This document shows, in pieces, positions 52,501 to 64,000 of a stretch of 64,000 nucleotides of DNA. Position 1 is the first letter of the stretch. Each line of letters opens with the position of its first letter. The position numbers and the translations under genes were made by a program. The stretch is taken from the NCBI GenBank assembly GCA_008933995.1, contig WARS01000025.1, forward strand, positions 2,525,477-2,589,476, read 5' to 3'. This DNA comes from Datnioides undecimradiatus. Its lineage: Eukaryota > Chordata > Actinopteri > Lobotiformes > Datnioididae. The notes beneath the pieces are model-generated. The model was not told the DNA's origin and searched no databases. It was given only the letters and a program-made list of their open reading frames with translations.

Positions 52501-55469
52501 GCTGTTTTTATGTGGCTTTTGTATGGATGTATACGCCTAATTTCTGGGAGATTGGGCTGCTTTCTCAGAGTTAATGTGTCCACAATTCTGATGGGTTTGA
52601 TTTAATGAATAATTGGCAGGGGAGACGTACTCAGACCAACCATAAAAACTATGAACGTGCAACAGCTGAGTACACCTAAAATCTTAGACGTTAATATTAA
52701 AAAGCACCAACAAAAGCAGGCAGACAGTGTAATAAATGTCATCAATGTAATGTGCTGCATAACCAGCAAAAAGTAGGTGATTGCAGCAATGCGGCTTTCA
52801 CCTCTTATGTCAGTTCTTCAGGCAATCAGCTTAGTACAACAGATAGAGTCTTGTTCCATTCACTGCTGAATACCAGAACTGAACGATGATACTACTTTAT
52901 TGTACAAAAAATGACTGACGCATGATACATTTTCTCTTTTAGATAATTCTAATAGGGGAAATGCATCAAATAGCTGACAAATAGCTAAAAATTAGGCCAC
53001 TCAGCTTTGAGCTATGACAAAACCAGTACCAGCATCGGTATCAGCATCCCTCCTTGAAACATAAGGAGCTGTGAGAGACTGGAAGAATGAATGCAGGCAC
53101 GAGGCAAGGGAGATAGAGGAAGAAAACAAGGAGACGAGAAAAACAAAGAACTTGTGCAAAAAGAGAAAAGTCGGAGTGAGCTTGAGGAGGAGGAAAGAAG
53201 AGCACAAAGTGACAGAGATACAGGTTGTGTAGAAGAGGAGGAGAAGGAGGAGAAGCAAGAGGAGGAGGAAGACTTGTTCACACTGCGCCTCCGTGCCGAC
53301 CTTGCATACACACATATTCACACACAGTGCAGGCAGCAGATATTAATAACTCCTTATTAATATTCATCTGCAGTGGAGAGATGTGAGGCCAGAGTAACCC
53401 AGATACGAACCGTCTCTCTACCTGTCTCTCTCTGCGTTGTTGTTCCTTACATCTACTGTTCGTGATCTCCATCAGTTTGTCTTTGCGTTGTGCATAGGAG
53501 CCGTTTAGCTGAAACGTTTATCCAATTTGCTGTGACTGAGACAGTATAAACAGCCTCTGTTTCGGCATCATGAGGCCATCCCGAGCTTCAAAGAATATCA
53601 GACAGGTAGGCCAAAAGCCAAATTGTCACCAAAATTCACTACATATTGGGCAAATGAGGCATCTGATGACTTTGTTTTTGCTTTTTAAGATGGAAACTCG
53701 GGTTGACAGTGAACAATTCCTATACTGTACTTGTTATTGAGTGATCCACAAGGGACATGCATTGTTTATCTATGTTAAATGTTGCCTTGTTTAATTATCT
53801 TTCCTTTTGTCATCGTCTCCCTCGTCTCCATACTTCACATTCAATCCTTTCCCCATCCTGTCTATTCTGTATTGTATTGTATGGGCTCCCATAATATATA
53901 CCCATCAGACAACGCTTTCATCCAAAGTGCCTTCCAGTAAAGTAATTGCATACATTTTCTGTATGCGCAGTCCCACTGAATAGACCTGCTAACCTTGGCA
54001 AGGTCATTACAATGCAAAACCAACTAAGCTACACAAGACCACCTGTACAGCACAGAATCAAACAGTGTCTGGAATACCTAAGTGGTAGCTTTATACACAA
54101 TAAGGTGCAGATAAAGAAGGTCAGTAGCAGACATGAAATACATTTTATGATTCCCAGCTTTCTTGACACCGTTTAATTTGTCATTGGGAACTGGGAGAAT
54201 ATAGTAAAGGAACAACACATGTGAGTATTTCTTGTGTGTATCATGCTGTTGACTTCATATTCTCTTGTTATTTTCACACTACACATGCACAAGAACTCAT
54301 CTACGCAACTTTGTGTTGTTAAATGTTTCCACAGATTTCATACTGCACATGTGAAGGCATTGTCCAGACAGCCATCTTTCCCACTTACTGGTTTCTCATA
54401 TCATAACTAGACACGGGTGACCTTTAAACAAAAAAATATTGCCACTTTTAATCTTTATGTTTCTGGTCTGATTGCTGGATTTGTATCAATTCTGCAGCCA
54501 GGCTTTGAAAATATCACCAGCCAGAATCCAAACACTGATGGATATCTGCTTTGGCTGCTAACGCTGCCATTTTGGCAGCGAACCAAACCATCACTTGCAC
54601 ATGTTCAATTGCTTTACTTCCCCAAGTCATCTTGTAAAAACACACCCTTTGACGGTAGAATATGGAAAAATCAAGGCCTGAAACTTTTCCAATCTCCCAA
54701 TTTCTCTGGGCGACCCTGGCATTGTTTTTGAAATGAACTCGCTCCAGTGCACTTTAAATAAACCTTCACAGTGGATGGGTTACCATGGCAAAGGCACTTG
54801 GCTGAACATTGTGGCCTATTTTAACTAACTTTGAACTAATAGTTGAGCTCATCTCCACGCAAAAAAGCAGAAATGCAGTCCAAAAAGAAAGGATCCATTT
54901 ATAGAGACATTTCCCTAAATATACAGTAGGAGTATACTGTATATGACCTGCTTTTCAGAACTAATGCGAAGTGCACACATATTTTCACTTCGGCCATGCT
55001 AATAAACATGTAAATCATGTCCAAAGTTTCTGCTCTTATGAATCTTATATCTCAGATTTGACTGTCTGTTACTCGACATATTTTTTGGGTTAAGGGACCC
55101 TGTTTCAGTCTCTGTCAATGAGTTAACTTCTAGTTTCTTTGTGGCACAAGAAATGATAAAAAAGCAAAAAAAGTATCCTTCAAAATAGAGGACAAGAATG
55201 AAAATGGAAGGAAACAGCACACTTTCAAGGTTGTTTCTTTGCTTTCCTGCTCTTTTGGCTAGTTTACAGTCTTTGCCAAGCGTGCCAGCAGGACTTCCTG
55301 ACCTCAATCTCTAAAAAATACTGTAAAAATGAGCAAAGCATGTTCCAACCAACTGCTACAGCTGCTACAGGGTCAACAAGAGGCTAAAGCGGAGCGTAAA
55401 GGACATGGCTTTTGGTACCTTAAAAATACAATAATATACCAGGAAAATCTGCATGGACAAAATGACTGA

Positions 55470-55665
55470 CTAACACTCTCCCTTCTGCCCTTGAGCAAGG
55501 AATGTAACCCACATTTGCTCCACTGGGATCATCCAGAAGCCAGCAGTAGGAGACTGTGGTTGCACTGGGAAGCAGCCAGGAAGGAATGTGTGGAGTTGTA
55601 TTAATGTGAAGCAGAGCATTGATGAAAATGTAGTAAACACAACTTTCCCTGGGTGCAAAGGGGAA
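55470..55665 (+). repeat. SINE-like interspersed repeat fragment
   Basis: CTGCCCTTGAGCAAGGAATG followed by TAACCC is a diverged version of the core seen at 5475-5500 and 14432-14451. The downstream CATTTGCTCCACTGGGATCA and CAGTAGGAGACTGTGGTTGC extend beyond that core. Boundaries and family are uncertain. Confidence 0.45.
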
Positions 55666-55986
55666 ACAGATTTAACCCAAGTTAACCGTAAAAAATAAAA
55701 CAGTGTCAGTGGTTCTCAATCATCTTCATCAGTTTCAGAAAGAAAGACATCCTTGTGTGTTTAGAGAGTGTAGCAGTCCCAAGACAATCCCACCACAATT
55801 TGTTAAGTCTGAACAGAGATTTGTTGATTTTTATTATAGCATCACTTTTAAGAGAAGGTCCCCGATGCTGCTCATGTGCTGATGCTTTGATCCCTGCTGA
55901 AGTATCAGTTCTGCGCTGCATACTAAAGACAAACAATAAACTGTATGCTGAGCTACACATACATGCTTCTGCAGAGCTCAGACATG

Positions 55987-56006
55987 GCACACACACGCAC
56001 ACACAC

Positions 56007-56049
<43 letters not shown>
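55987..56049 (+). repeat. (CA)n microsatellite with CG interruptions
   Basis: About 31 AC units with two GC-containing breaks (CACGCAC) near 55996 and 56010. Confidence 0.95.
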
Positions 56050-56052
<3 letters not shown>

Positions 56053-57204
56053 GCTGTCTCTGAGAAGCATATTTGAATGTGTAATATGCATTTTTGTCAG
56101 CTTGTTATGATGTTAGCCATATTGACTTTGTATATTTCATGTAACGTATTTGGCCGCCTTAGCTGCTGACAGATGGCTAAATTGAAGTGTTTATAGTGAT
56201 ATATCAATGGGAGATTTATGTCTATTTGGCGAAAAATTCAAAAACAACAGTACTTTGATACACAAAACTGGTGCGGTTTGTTGATTTCAAGCTCTTCCTA
56301 TGGGAAACTTTGCTTTTGGTCAGCTAGACCAAACAAGTCAAAAAATCTATATTTTGTGTTTATCTAATGGGCAACAAAATAATATTTCACAGCTGCACAT
56401 TCAGTCTGCTATTTTAAATTTTCTGTTTAGAGTATTATACAGATGAATTCAGCGAGCTGGTTTGGGAGGTCAGGGTCCTTGTGCTTGAGTCTAAACCACC
56501 AGGCTCCTGAACTTTAACAGGCCCCGCTGGAGGACTCGAAGCCTGAAAAACACAGCCACTTGTTTAACACAACACCATTAATAAATAATTCTCAACAGAA
56601 CCGTAACATTATCAACCATAACCTTATAATATGAAGCTATTTTCAAAATGAAATGCAAATTTAGACATTAGGCTTTTGTAAGGGGAAAAAAAAAACCCTA
56701 CAGCAAAATGATGATTGTATTTGCCCTTTTAATGACTCTGTGTGCTGTGCTAACAAACGCACACCGTACACAGCGCCTCTGCACAAATCCACACAAGTGA
56801 AGTGACACAAAAACACCACAGAAACTACAAAACATATAAGGAGTGTGATATTTTTATGGAGCCGGTGGAATATATGACAAGGGCACATGAGTATTCACAT
56901 TTCTCAATTCTACATTTTTCAACCTCTAACATGACTTTACAGTGTTCTGTCCAGTGTTGACTGATTGATAGATCACAGGGTCTCCTGGGAGAAAGTTCCA
57001 TTTTGTTTGAGTCATTTGATTCATTCATCCATCTGTGTGCAGACATCATCACCAAGAGATACAGTATTTGGATGCATCTGCTCTCCAGAAGTGAATGGGA
57101 AGGTTTAACACATCACCTGCCTGCAAAACTGGACTTTAGCATCTGCACTGCATGAAATCCTACAGTTATTTATACGCAGATTGAAGACACCAGACTGACA
57201 GACA

Positions 57205-58398
57205 GACTCTCTACACTAACTGCTGCACCTCCGGTCACCAGTCTGTCAAACTGATTAAGTTTTCAGACGACACCACCCTCACTGGACTCATCTTGGACGG
57301 GGATGAGTCTGCCTACAGGAAGGAAGTGGACCGCCTGGTGTCCTGGTGCGCCCACAACAACCTGGAGCTGAACACCCAGAAGACAGTGGAGATGACGGTA
57401 GATTTTCGGAAAGTGCCAGCTCCATCGCTCCCCCTCACCCTGACAGAGTCCCCCATCTCCACTGTGGACTCCTTCCGCTTCCTGGATACCACCATCACCC
57501 AGGACCTCAAGTGGGAGCTGACCATCAGCTCTCTCATCAAGAAGGCCCAGCAGAGGATGTTCTTCCTGCGGCAGCTGAGGAAACTCAAGGTGCCAGCCAG
57601 GATGATGGTTCAGTTCTACACAGCCATCATTGAGTCCATCCTCACCTCCTCCATCACAGTGTGGTACGCTGGGGCCACTGCCAGGGACAAGCACAGACTG
57701 CAGCGTGTTGTGCACTCTGCTGAGAAGGTGATTGGCTGCAGCCTCCCATCTCTCCAAGACCTGTACATCTCCAGGACTCTGAGGTGTGCAGGTCGGATCA
57801 CAGCTGACCCTTCTCACCCTGGACACGGACTCTTTGAGCCACTCCCTTCAGGCAGAAGGTTACGGTCCATTCAGACCAGAACAGAAGAAGAACAGCTTCT
57901 TCCCCTCTGCTGTTGGACTGTTGAACTCTAATTAATCATACTGCTCTGCACTGTCACTTTACTCCAGGATAGCAACTGTACCATGCTCCTGTCATGATCC
58001 ACCTACTGACTATTTGCACTGTGTACCTGCAATTCACCTTACTTGCACTACTTGGCACTACTTTGCACACTTGTACCACCTCACAGCTCCATAAGTTACA
58101 CTGGGTTCATATCAAGATCAATTTTGTGTCCACACTTAACCTTTCCATATTGTTCTATTCATTTGTTCTGTTCATTTGTTTTTATCCTGTAAATTCATAG
58201 CCTTATTTTAGCTTACTTAGATTTTATCTATTTATCTAATTTTATTTTATTTTATTTACCCCATGCATGCTTCTTATTATATGTTACTTATTTTATGTTT
58301 TATGTATGTACCAAACCACTAAACCACAAATTCTAGTAATGTGAGGGAAACCTCTTCAGTTACTTGGCAATAAACACAAATTCCTGATTTCTGACCCA
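57205..58398 (+). mobile_element. 5'-truncated L2/CR1-type LINE: RT C-terminus and 3' UTR
   Basis: An open frame from about 57206 to the stop at 57929-57931 encodes the end of a non-LTR retrotransposon reverse transcriptase. LYTNCCTS is followed by the catalytic block KFSDDTTL (FSDD at 57260-57271, where FADD is usual), then WCAHNNLELNTQKTVEM, VDFR, KKAQQRMFFLRQLRKL, FYTAIIESILTSSITVWYAG, HRLQRVVHSAEKVIG and LPSGRRLRS. Near 57883-57892 a frameshift occurs: the expected NSFFPSAVGLLN ending continues in another frame, so the protein's last residues are scrambled. A 3' UTR of about 470 bp ends GGCAATAAACACAAATTCCT with an ATTTCTG-type terminal motif typical of L2-like elements. The upstream endonuclease and most of RT are missing. 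The fairly intact frame suggests a not very old insertion. It is inactive. Confidence 0.85.
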
Positions 58399-60339
58399 AT
58401 TCTTCCTCGTGATCTTGTTAAACAACAAGGCAACACCATAAAACAAGAAGCAGACACTCATCTGATCAAGCCACAGTTATCAGTTTGTAGTATTGGTTCT
58501 TTATCCCTTGCCTGGGCTAGGCTAGGAGAGTGTTAACTAATTTAGCTAATGCACTGAGGTGAATATCCAGAAAATCAAAGACAACAAGAATTCCCTTGTA
58601 TACATTCTCTAGCGTTTCATGGTCCTGTTTAAAATACGCCCCATTTCACCATGGCTGCACTCAGCACTGATGCCGGACCACATGATTAGCTGTTAGCTCT
58701 GAGGCTATCCTCGCACAAAATTGTGCAATTTGCTGTTGATGTGTGTATGAAGTTTTATTTTTGGCCCACTGATATGAAGACCCTCCTGAGGCCAAAACCC
58801 CTAACTTTCTATCTTACCATGCTCCTGTGTTCACTATGATCACCTCGTGATGATGTATTGCTGCTGTTCACCTCCTTGGCAATGTTATGACAGATATGGG
58901 AGCATTGAGGACCAGGGGAAAAAGTGCAATTAAACTCAGGAAAAATCAGACAAACCCTGTTTTCCTCCAGATTTTGTGGATCATCCCTGTTTTCCATGAA
59001 ACTGTATGTCTGCTCTGTTTTCACCATTTAACATTTGATCAGGAATGAGCCTTGTCTCCAGTTATGGCACCTCATTTTTGAGTGGAGAAAGGAGTGCAAC
59101 CAAAAAGAAGACAAGGGCAAGGAAAATGAATTTATTTATCTATATCACCAGCCTTTCTGAGTTTTAGGCACTTACTGGAGATTGATTTGAAGGTAGGGTC
59201 ATAAACACTAGGCAGTGAAAAAAGTGCTCACTTTGTCTAAAAGCTCACAGTTAATTTAAGAGAAGAAGAAAATGGGACAACTTAAATTGCACATAGGCAG
59301 CTCGAATTGTGAAATTCATTAGGGGAAAAAAAATATAAAGACAGAATGCACCACCGTCAAAAGTGTTGTAAAATGGTTAATAACTTTGTACTGCTACTAA
59401 AGTCATTAGAAGAACAAGCCGCCATCTTGAAACACTCATTATCAGCAAGTCCACCACAAATACGGATGGCCTGGAAACTATAAATGAAACCACGATTAGC
59501 CACTATTAAAAGATTCGCTTCAATAAAACCTTCATCAGCAAGAAGAGGGGGAGTCGAGGTGACGCCATTTTTATCCCAAAGGTCAATAAGTGTCCTCACA
59601 GGAGGTACAGATACATTATGTGTGTGTATAGGGACCCAGAGAGAAGCTGCGGTCTGAAGTACAACACACCGGGGAGCCGTCAAACGAAGCACGTGTTGTA
59701 GTAACTGTGCGCCTCAAAGCGAGGACGACACACAATAGATGTCTCTGTGCTGAGTGTTTTCCGCATTTCGAACCGTAAAAAAAAGTGTGTGCACCTCCGC
59801 GAGCGCGCCTGTGATTAATTGACGAGACTACAGAGCAATAAAACGCTAATGAATGTGCTCTCACAGTTTAGCTCGACAGTCTGGCATCGCCACAGTCTCT
59901 CAGAGGGAGCATTAGGTTTATGACTCAGGCCCTACACACCATCCCCCATCAGGAGATTTTGGGGCCATGGGAAGAGAAGTAGGAGCTAGAGCACCTTTTT
60001 GCACCTTTTAAAAACCACTATAGCTCATTTTAAAAAGCAACAGGTAGCTCAATATGAATACGGTCTTACTTGACTCGGTGTCTGGAAACATGACAAACTG
60101 CAACTTTAATTTACTTCCTCTTTGTTTTAACTAATAATTATTGTTGATTATGTTTCAGGTATTTATATGCATAGCGCCTGAACAATAGGCGGTCAATGGT
60201 GCCTATATTACAGCCCAAGGAAGTATACAAATCACTATCTACTGATAAGATTTTAGCTTCTGAATGTTTTGTTACAGAAATTGTATGAAAAATATGGTCA
60301 TACAATCTGTCATTGTGTCAAATTAATTATTCTGTTTTT

Positions 60340-60425
60340 TGGCTGGGGACACCTTTGAAATCCCAGAAGGACCCCTGGAGCTCCCCAGACCTACTTTGAA
60401 ACCACTGACTATATATTTAAATGTA
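60340..60425 (-). repeat. possible interspersed repeat fragment
   Basis: On the minus strand the text GGTTTCAAAGTAGGTCTGGG then CTCCAGGGGTCCTTCTGGGA reads like a fish repeat with a GGGTCC-rich body. Only about 85 bp match loosely. Confidence 0.3.
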
Positions 60426-62263
60426 TTACCACACAGCATATAAGAGTCAAAAATCCATCCAGTCAATAAATGAAGTTTGTTCTAGCTTAAACACTGGGAT
60501 CAGTCTAAAACTGACCCATCAAGCACTCCCTAGTTTACATTATCTGACTATATTAGCTCAGTGATTGAATAGTATCTCACCCAATCGCAAACAGTCAGAA
60601 TCAAAAATGGATTCACCAAACCAAACAAAATGGAACAAACAGAGAGTTAGAAAATAGCAGATATCATGGGTTTCATTCTGCATTAGCTGCATTGCAGTGA
60701 TCAATGTGTATTTCCTGAAATCCTGACAGAAGTAGAGCAGACACATGACAAATCTCATGTGAAATTCCTCAACAAAGATTAGCAAAATGTTTGACGGCAA
60801 TACAGCGTCCTAATAGTTTTGGGTTTGTTTGGTTTTTTCAGATTTATAGTTCTAGTGAGGCAGTGGGTGCTGGGTTTACAATCAGCCCCTCCCTGCGCTT
60901 TTACCCCCACCCCTACCGGGACGCCTTGGGGCCCCTGGGCAACAGAAGGCGAAATCAAGCACCCCTTTGATGAGAGTTTGGCTGCAAGTGAAAAAGGCGT
61001 AATGTATCTGCCTGTGCGTGTGTGTGTGTTTATGGATATAAATACATCCAGAAAGCTTATAGTGGGCACAAAGAGAACTTCTTTATACGCCTACCCACAT
61101 TTATACCAAACAAGGAAGCTGGTGGAAATGACACAGTGAAATATACGATGATTAGACGGATTAGGGATGAGGAGGGGAGGAGAGAAAAGACAGGAGAGGA
61201 GAGAAGGACATATGTTGAGTGGGTGGACAAGCAGGGAAGGCAGGGAAGGGGGTACGACTGGCAAAAATCACACACACACACAAATGCATGCAAGCCTCCT
61301 GCACCATCTGCAGCTCAGCTACCTTGCCAGTGCGTCCAGTCCAACCAAACCTAACCAACGCTTTCTGTTTTCTCTCTTTTCCCCATATTTTATATTTCTG
61401 ATGCCTCTTCCTCTCTCTGTTCTGCTCTCCACATGTCTCTCACCTCTCCTCTTTAAAACAAAATAAAAACAAAACTGAGAAACACTCATGTGTGTCTGTA
61501 CTGTATGTACCCCCAAGACAATCCAACTGTGTTTGCAGGCATGCTTGAGTGTGTCTGTGTGCGTGTATGTGAATAAGCGAGTGTGTCTGTGTGTTTCGCC
61601 TCAGTGTGCAGGACCTCCTCTGGCTACTGCAGGCTAATGAGCTCCATTTAAATCCAGCCCTCTGATGCTTCCTCTTGCTTGGTTTCTCTCTGCCCCTGGG
61701 GCCCATTCCCTGCTCTGGCCTGGAAACTGCGGCCTTGACAGCCTTCCTTTGGCTCGTGGAACAAACTGCTGAACCAACATGCATATCCGTGAATCAGTAT
61801 CAGTGTGGATGACTGGTGTACTGGCGTGTCTACGATTATGTGTTTGCGTATGTGTTCAAGCGTATGACTACATATTTATGTGTGTGTATGTGAGTGTATG
61901 TGTGTGCCTCACGATTCATGATTCTGTGTGGATGTGTGTGTCCGTGAAGCATCACTAGCTTATGGATGAGTCATCCTCAAGCGCTCCAGTAGCATCATCT
62001 TTCTTTGGTTGCCTCTAACTTTTCCCTTTTCCTTGCTTTCTCTGGATTGTCTCCGCTCCTCCTTTTCTCTCTCTCTCTCTCTCTTTTTTGTTTCTCCTTT
62101 TTTCGTGTCACACTCCTCCTGCTTTTAACACAGTTACAGCTGCAAGCAAACTGCGCCTCCCACTGTGTCATCAGCGTCTGTTTTGAGATCATGCGTGTGC
62201 TGGTTTCTTTATTTGCATTTTACATGGTAGTAACCTTGCCTGAGCAAATGCACATATTTCAGA

Positions 62264-62264
<1 letters not shown>

Positions 62265-62319
<55 letters not shown>
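62265..62319 (+). repeat. (CA)n microsatellite
   Basis: About 27 uninterrupted AC units, flanked by ATATTTCAGAG and AAAGGAAATG. Confidence 0.95.
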
Positions 62320-62321
<2 letters not shown>

Positions 62322-63267
62322 GGAAATGTATGCTTGTTGTTTTTTCCAAAAATTATATAGAAAAAGAACAATATCACTCTTATCAGAAAGGGTTATCAAT
62401 CTTGTCATCTAACCCCGGCAAGAAAGCTAATAAGTATATTTCCTAAAATGTTGAACTGTTCTTGTAAATGTTACTGTAAAAAGAAGTTTGTACCAGTTGT
62501 TATAATTTTCATTTTTTTCTCTTTTAATTGGACATATTTAGAAATTATAGCTCCAGTTCTGAGAATAGGAGACATAAACACAAGACCAGCAGTGGTCTGG
62601 TTTATGACCAAAACTGTTTTTGCATTCTCAAGGTTTACATGTGAATCATATAACAGGACCTAAAAGCGTAATGTTACAAAAACAATCTACTCTTTAACAC
62701 AATGCATCGAATCATCTTCACACCTGCAGTCAGTTAGTGGCAATATAACAATCTTAAAATTCGTTAACTATTTGAATTGCTTTGGTGGGTTTACTGCTTC
62801 ATATCAAGCCTGTCATTTACCATAAGTGATGCCTTGTTGCACTGTAAAAATACCGAAACATCCAAGAAAATACTACGGCGGTAGATTAGTCACTTTTTTG
62901 TAACAAGACCCTGCTAACCGCACAACCACATAACACAGTCATGTACCGCACACGCACATACAGAGTGCAGATCCTTGATTTGAGAGGCTTGAGCAATCCA
63001 GACAGTACAGTTATGGGTGAGCAGATCATCTTGGTATAGTCTCAGTCTCTTTGGAGCACTTTCCTTTACAAAGTTGAAGGCCAAGTACAAACCCCCCCCC
63101 CCCTCGCCTGAAGGTGTGCGTGTTGTGCGCGCATGTGTGCACATGTGTGCGCACACGTCATCATGATATTCTATGTATGCACATGTAGCTTAGTAGTTGG
63201 GAGGTTCGATGTCCCAAGAAACAACAAGTGATTTCTCATTTACTGCTCATGTGCAAGATTGTAACAT

Positions 63268-63269
<2 letters not shown>

Positions 63270-63315
<46 letters not shown>
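63270..63315 (+). repeat. (CA)n microsatellite
   Basis: About 23 uninterrupted AC units between AACATGT and AGAACAATTG. Confidence 0.95.
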
Positions 63316-63319
<4 letters not shown>

Positions 63320-63840
63320 CAATTGTACCTCATGACTGCCAGTACTTCTGAGTCATTAAGCTATTAGATAGCTGGCCACGAACAGACTTTTTTCTATCCT
63401 GCATTCCTCCTTTCATAACCAAAGGGTCCCATTATAAACATTTAGACTGAAGTGCCATCAGCTCAGCCATCTAACACACACACACACACACACACGCATC
63501 TTTCTCATGTGCATGTTTAAAGTTTACGCTTCTCTCCGCTTTTGTCTTCGTTCTTTCTTTCTGCTTGTCATGGGTTTGTCCTGGTTAAGTAATGGCAAAA
63601 TTGATAAAACACACACATACACACGCGAAAGCATTTTTCCCAGAGGCATTCCACAACCAGAGCGGTAACGGTATGACCCAGCAGCTTTTCCAGTGGAATT
63701 CGACACTTCCAGTCGGAAAAATCTGGAATACTGGGAAGCCATGTGGCATTTTGAACTGGAAGTTTTCCCAGACTGACTGTGGGAGGGGGAGAAGAGGGAA
63801 ATCAGGGAAAACCACAGATGACTGTGGATACTAATGGTTA

Positions 63841-63900
63841 GAAGAGAAGAGAAGAGAAGAGAAGAGAAGAGAAGAGAAGAGAAGAGAAGAGAAGAGAAGA
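63841..63900 (+). repeat. perfect (GAAGA)12 pentanucleotide array
   Basis: Exactly twelve identical GAAGA units occupy these 60 bases with no interruption. The purine strand is on plus. Perfect homogeneity suggests recent expansion. Confidence 0.98.
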
Positions 63901-64000
63901 ACTTCAGCTACTTTATAGATAATATTCGCTCACTACAACTGAATAAAACAAAAGAGCATTGATTCACTGAAACACAAAAGCACATAAAAAAGGAAAATAT

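Larger units (their letters stand above)
49340..57204. other. upstream cacna1c intron or 5' flank: non-coding
   Basis: No exon 1 coding sequence is recognisable. A pyrimidine-rich block spans about 49560-50030. A ~70-bp degenerate minisatellite lies at 50521-50690, percomorph repeats at 52155-52500 and 55470-55665, a GAG/GAA-rich stretch at 53090-53275, a near X-box at 54779-54792 and (CA)n at 55987-56049. The remainder is AT-rich unique-looking DNA. Confidence 0.55.
58399..64000. other. upstream cacna1c intron or 5' flank: non-coding
   Basis: No exon is supported. A fragment of a common repeat may lie at 60340-60425. A purine-rich stretch lies at 61160-61260 and pyrimidine-rich stretches at 61370-61450 and 62020-62110. 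The segment at 61605-61790 is GC-richer and low in repeats. Arrays are (CA)n 62265-62319, 63270-63315 and 63474-63495, poly-C 63092-63103 and (GAAGA)12 63841-63900. Confidence 0.55.

Noticed and set aside
53001..53360. Overlapping open frames on both strands around a GAG/GAA-rich stretch
   Set aside because: Low-complexity Ser/Leu or Glu/Lys products driven by the trinucleotide-like repeat. No splice evidence.
57313..57826. Antisense open frames across the LINE reverse transcriptase
   Set aside because: They are shadows of the plus-strand RT frame, which has the family motifs.
59357..59692. Minus-strand open frame of 111 codons with ordinary amino-acid composition
   Set aside because: Composition is less repetitive than most, but I recognise no domain, no matching splice borders and no neighbouring exons.
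60895..60985. Minus-strand segment bounded by CACTTGCAG and GGTAGGGG, looking like an exon
   Set aside because: The phase does not fit the cacna1c exon junction to give known N-terminal sequence, and the GGGGCCCC-rich text resembles an interspersed fish repeat.
63180..63220. tRNA-like text: GTAGCTTAGTAGTTGGGAGG then TTCGATGTCCC
   Set aside because: Box A- and B-like words are present but only a few bases apart, and no cloverleaf can be drawn. At best it is a scrap of a tRNA-derived SINE.

Overview
This window looks like euchromatic, mostly non-coding DNA from a ray-finned fish, probably a percomorph teleost. It is dense in (CA/GT)n, (GA)n and (TA)n microsatellites, carries decayed Tc1/mariner DNA transposons and a 5'-truncated L2/CR1-type LINE, and contains several short interspersed repeats that I recognise from percomorph genomes. 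No bacterial, viral or CRISPR-like organisation is visible.

The only protein-coding gene I can support lies on the minus strand: the 5' part of cacna1c, encoding the pore-forming alpha-1C subunit of the L-type calcium channel Cav1.2. Exon 2 (42311-42743) encodes the cytoplasmic N-terminus, including the NSCaTE calmodulin-binding motif. Exon 3 (36257-36362) encodes the first transmembrane helix, IS1. Both have canonical AG/GT borders and compatible phases (phase 1 into exon 2, phase 2 from exon 2 to 3, phase 0 out of exon 3). Exon 4 is not seen in the 36 kb downstream, so 1-36256 reads as the 5' part of a very long intron 3, as expected from mammalian CACNA1C. Upstream, at 49316-49339, there is a strongly predicted 24-nt microexon with a 20-nt pyrimidine tract, AG, a near-consensus donor and a phase 1/1 frame that would add eight residues just before exon 2. 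Exon 1 is not recognisable and probably lies beyond 64000.

Layout by position. 1-36256: intron 3, with Tc1 fossils at 6552-7027 and 16912-17365, a MITE-like repeat near 5.6-5.8 kb, SINE-like fragments, a LINE 3' tail at 35.3 kb and many microsatellites. 36257-36362: exon 3. 36363-42310: intron 2, with large purine/pyrimidine-skewed blocks. 42311-42743: exon 2, GC-rich. 42744-49315: intron with a percomorph interspersed repeat ending at 46396. 49316-49339: candidate microexon. 49340-64000: upstream intron, with a ~70-bp minisatellite at 50.5 kb, another percomorph repeat at 52.2-52.5 kb, and the LINE fragment at 57.2-58.4 kb.

The most notable signals are the candidate microexon, the expanded Pro/Gly-rich linker ahead of NSCaTE, and perfect RFX-type X-box palindromes in intron 3 above chance expectation. 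Almost all other open frames in the window come from simple repeats or skewed composition. All identifications are by eye from family knowledge; no database search was run.
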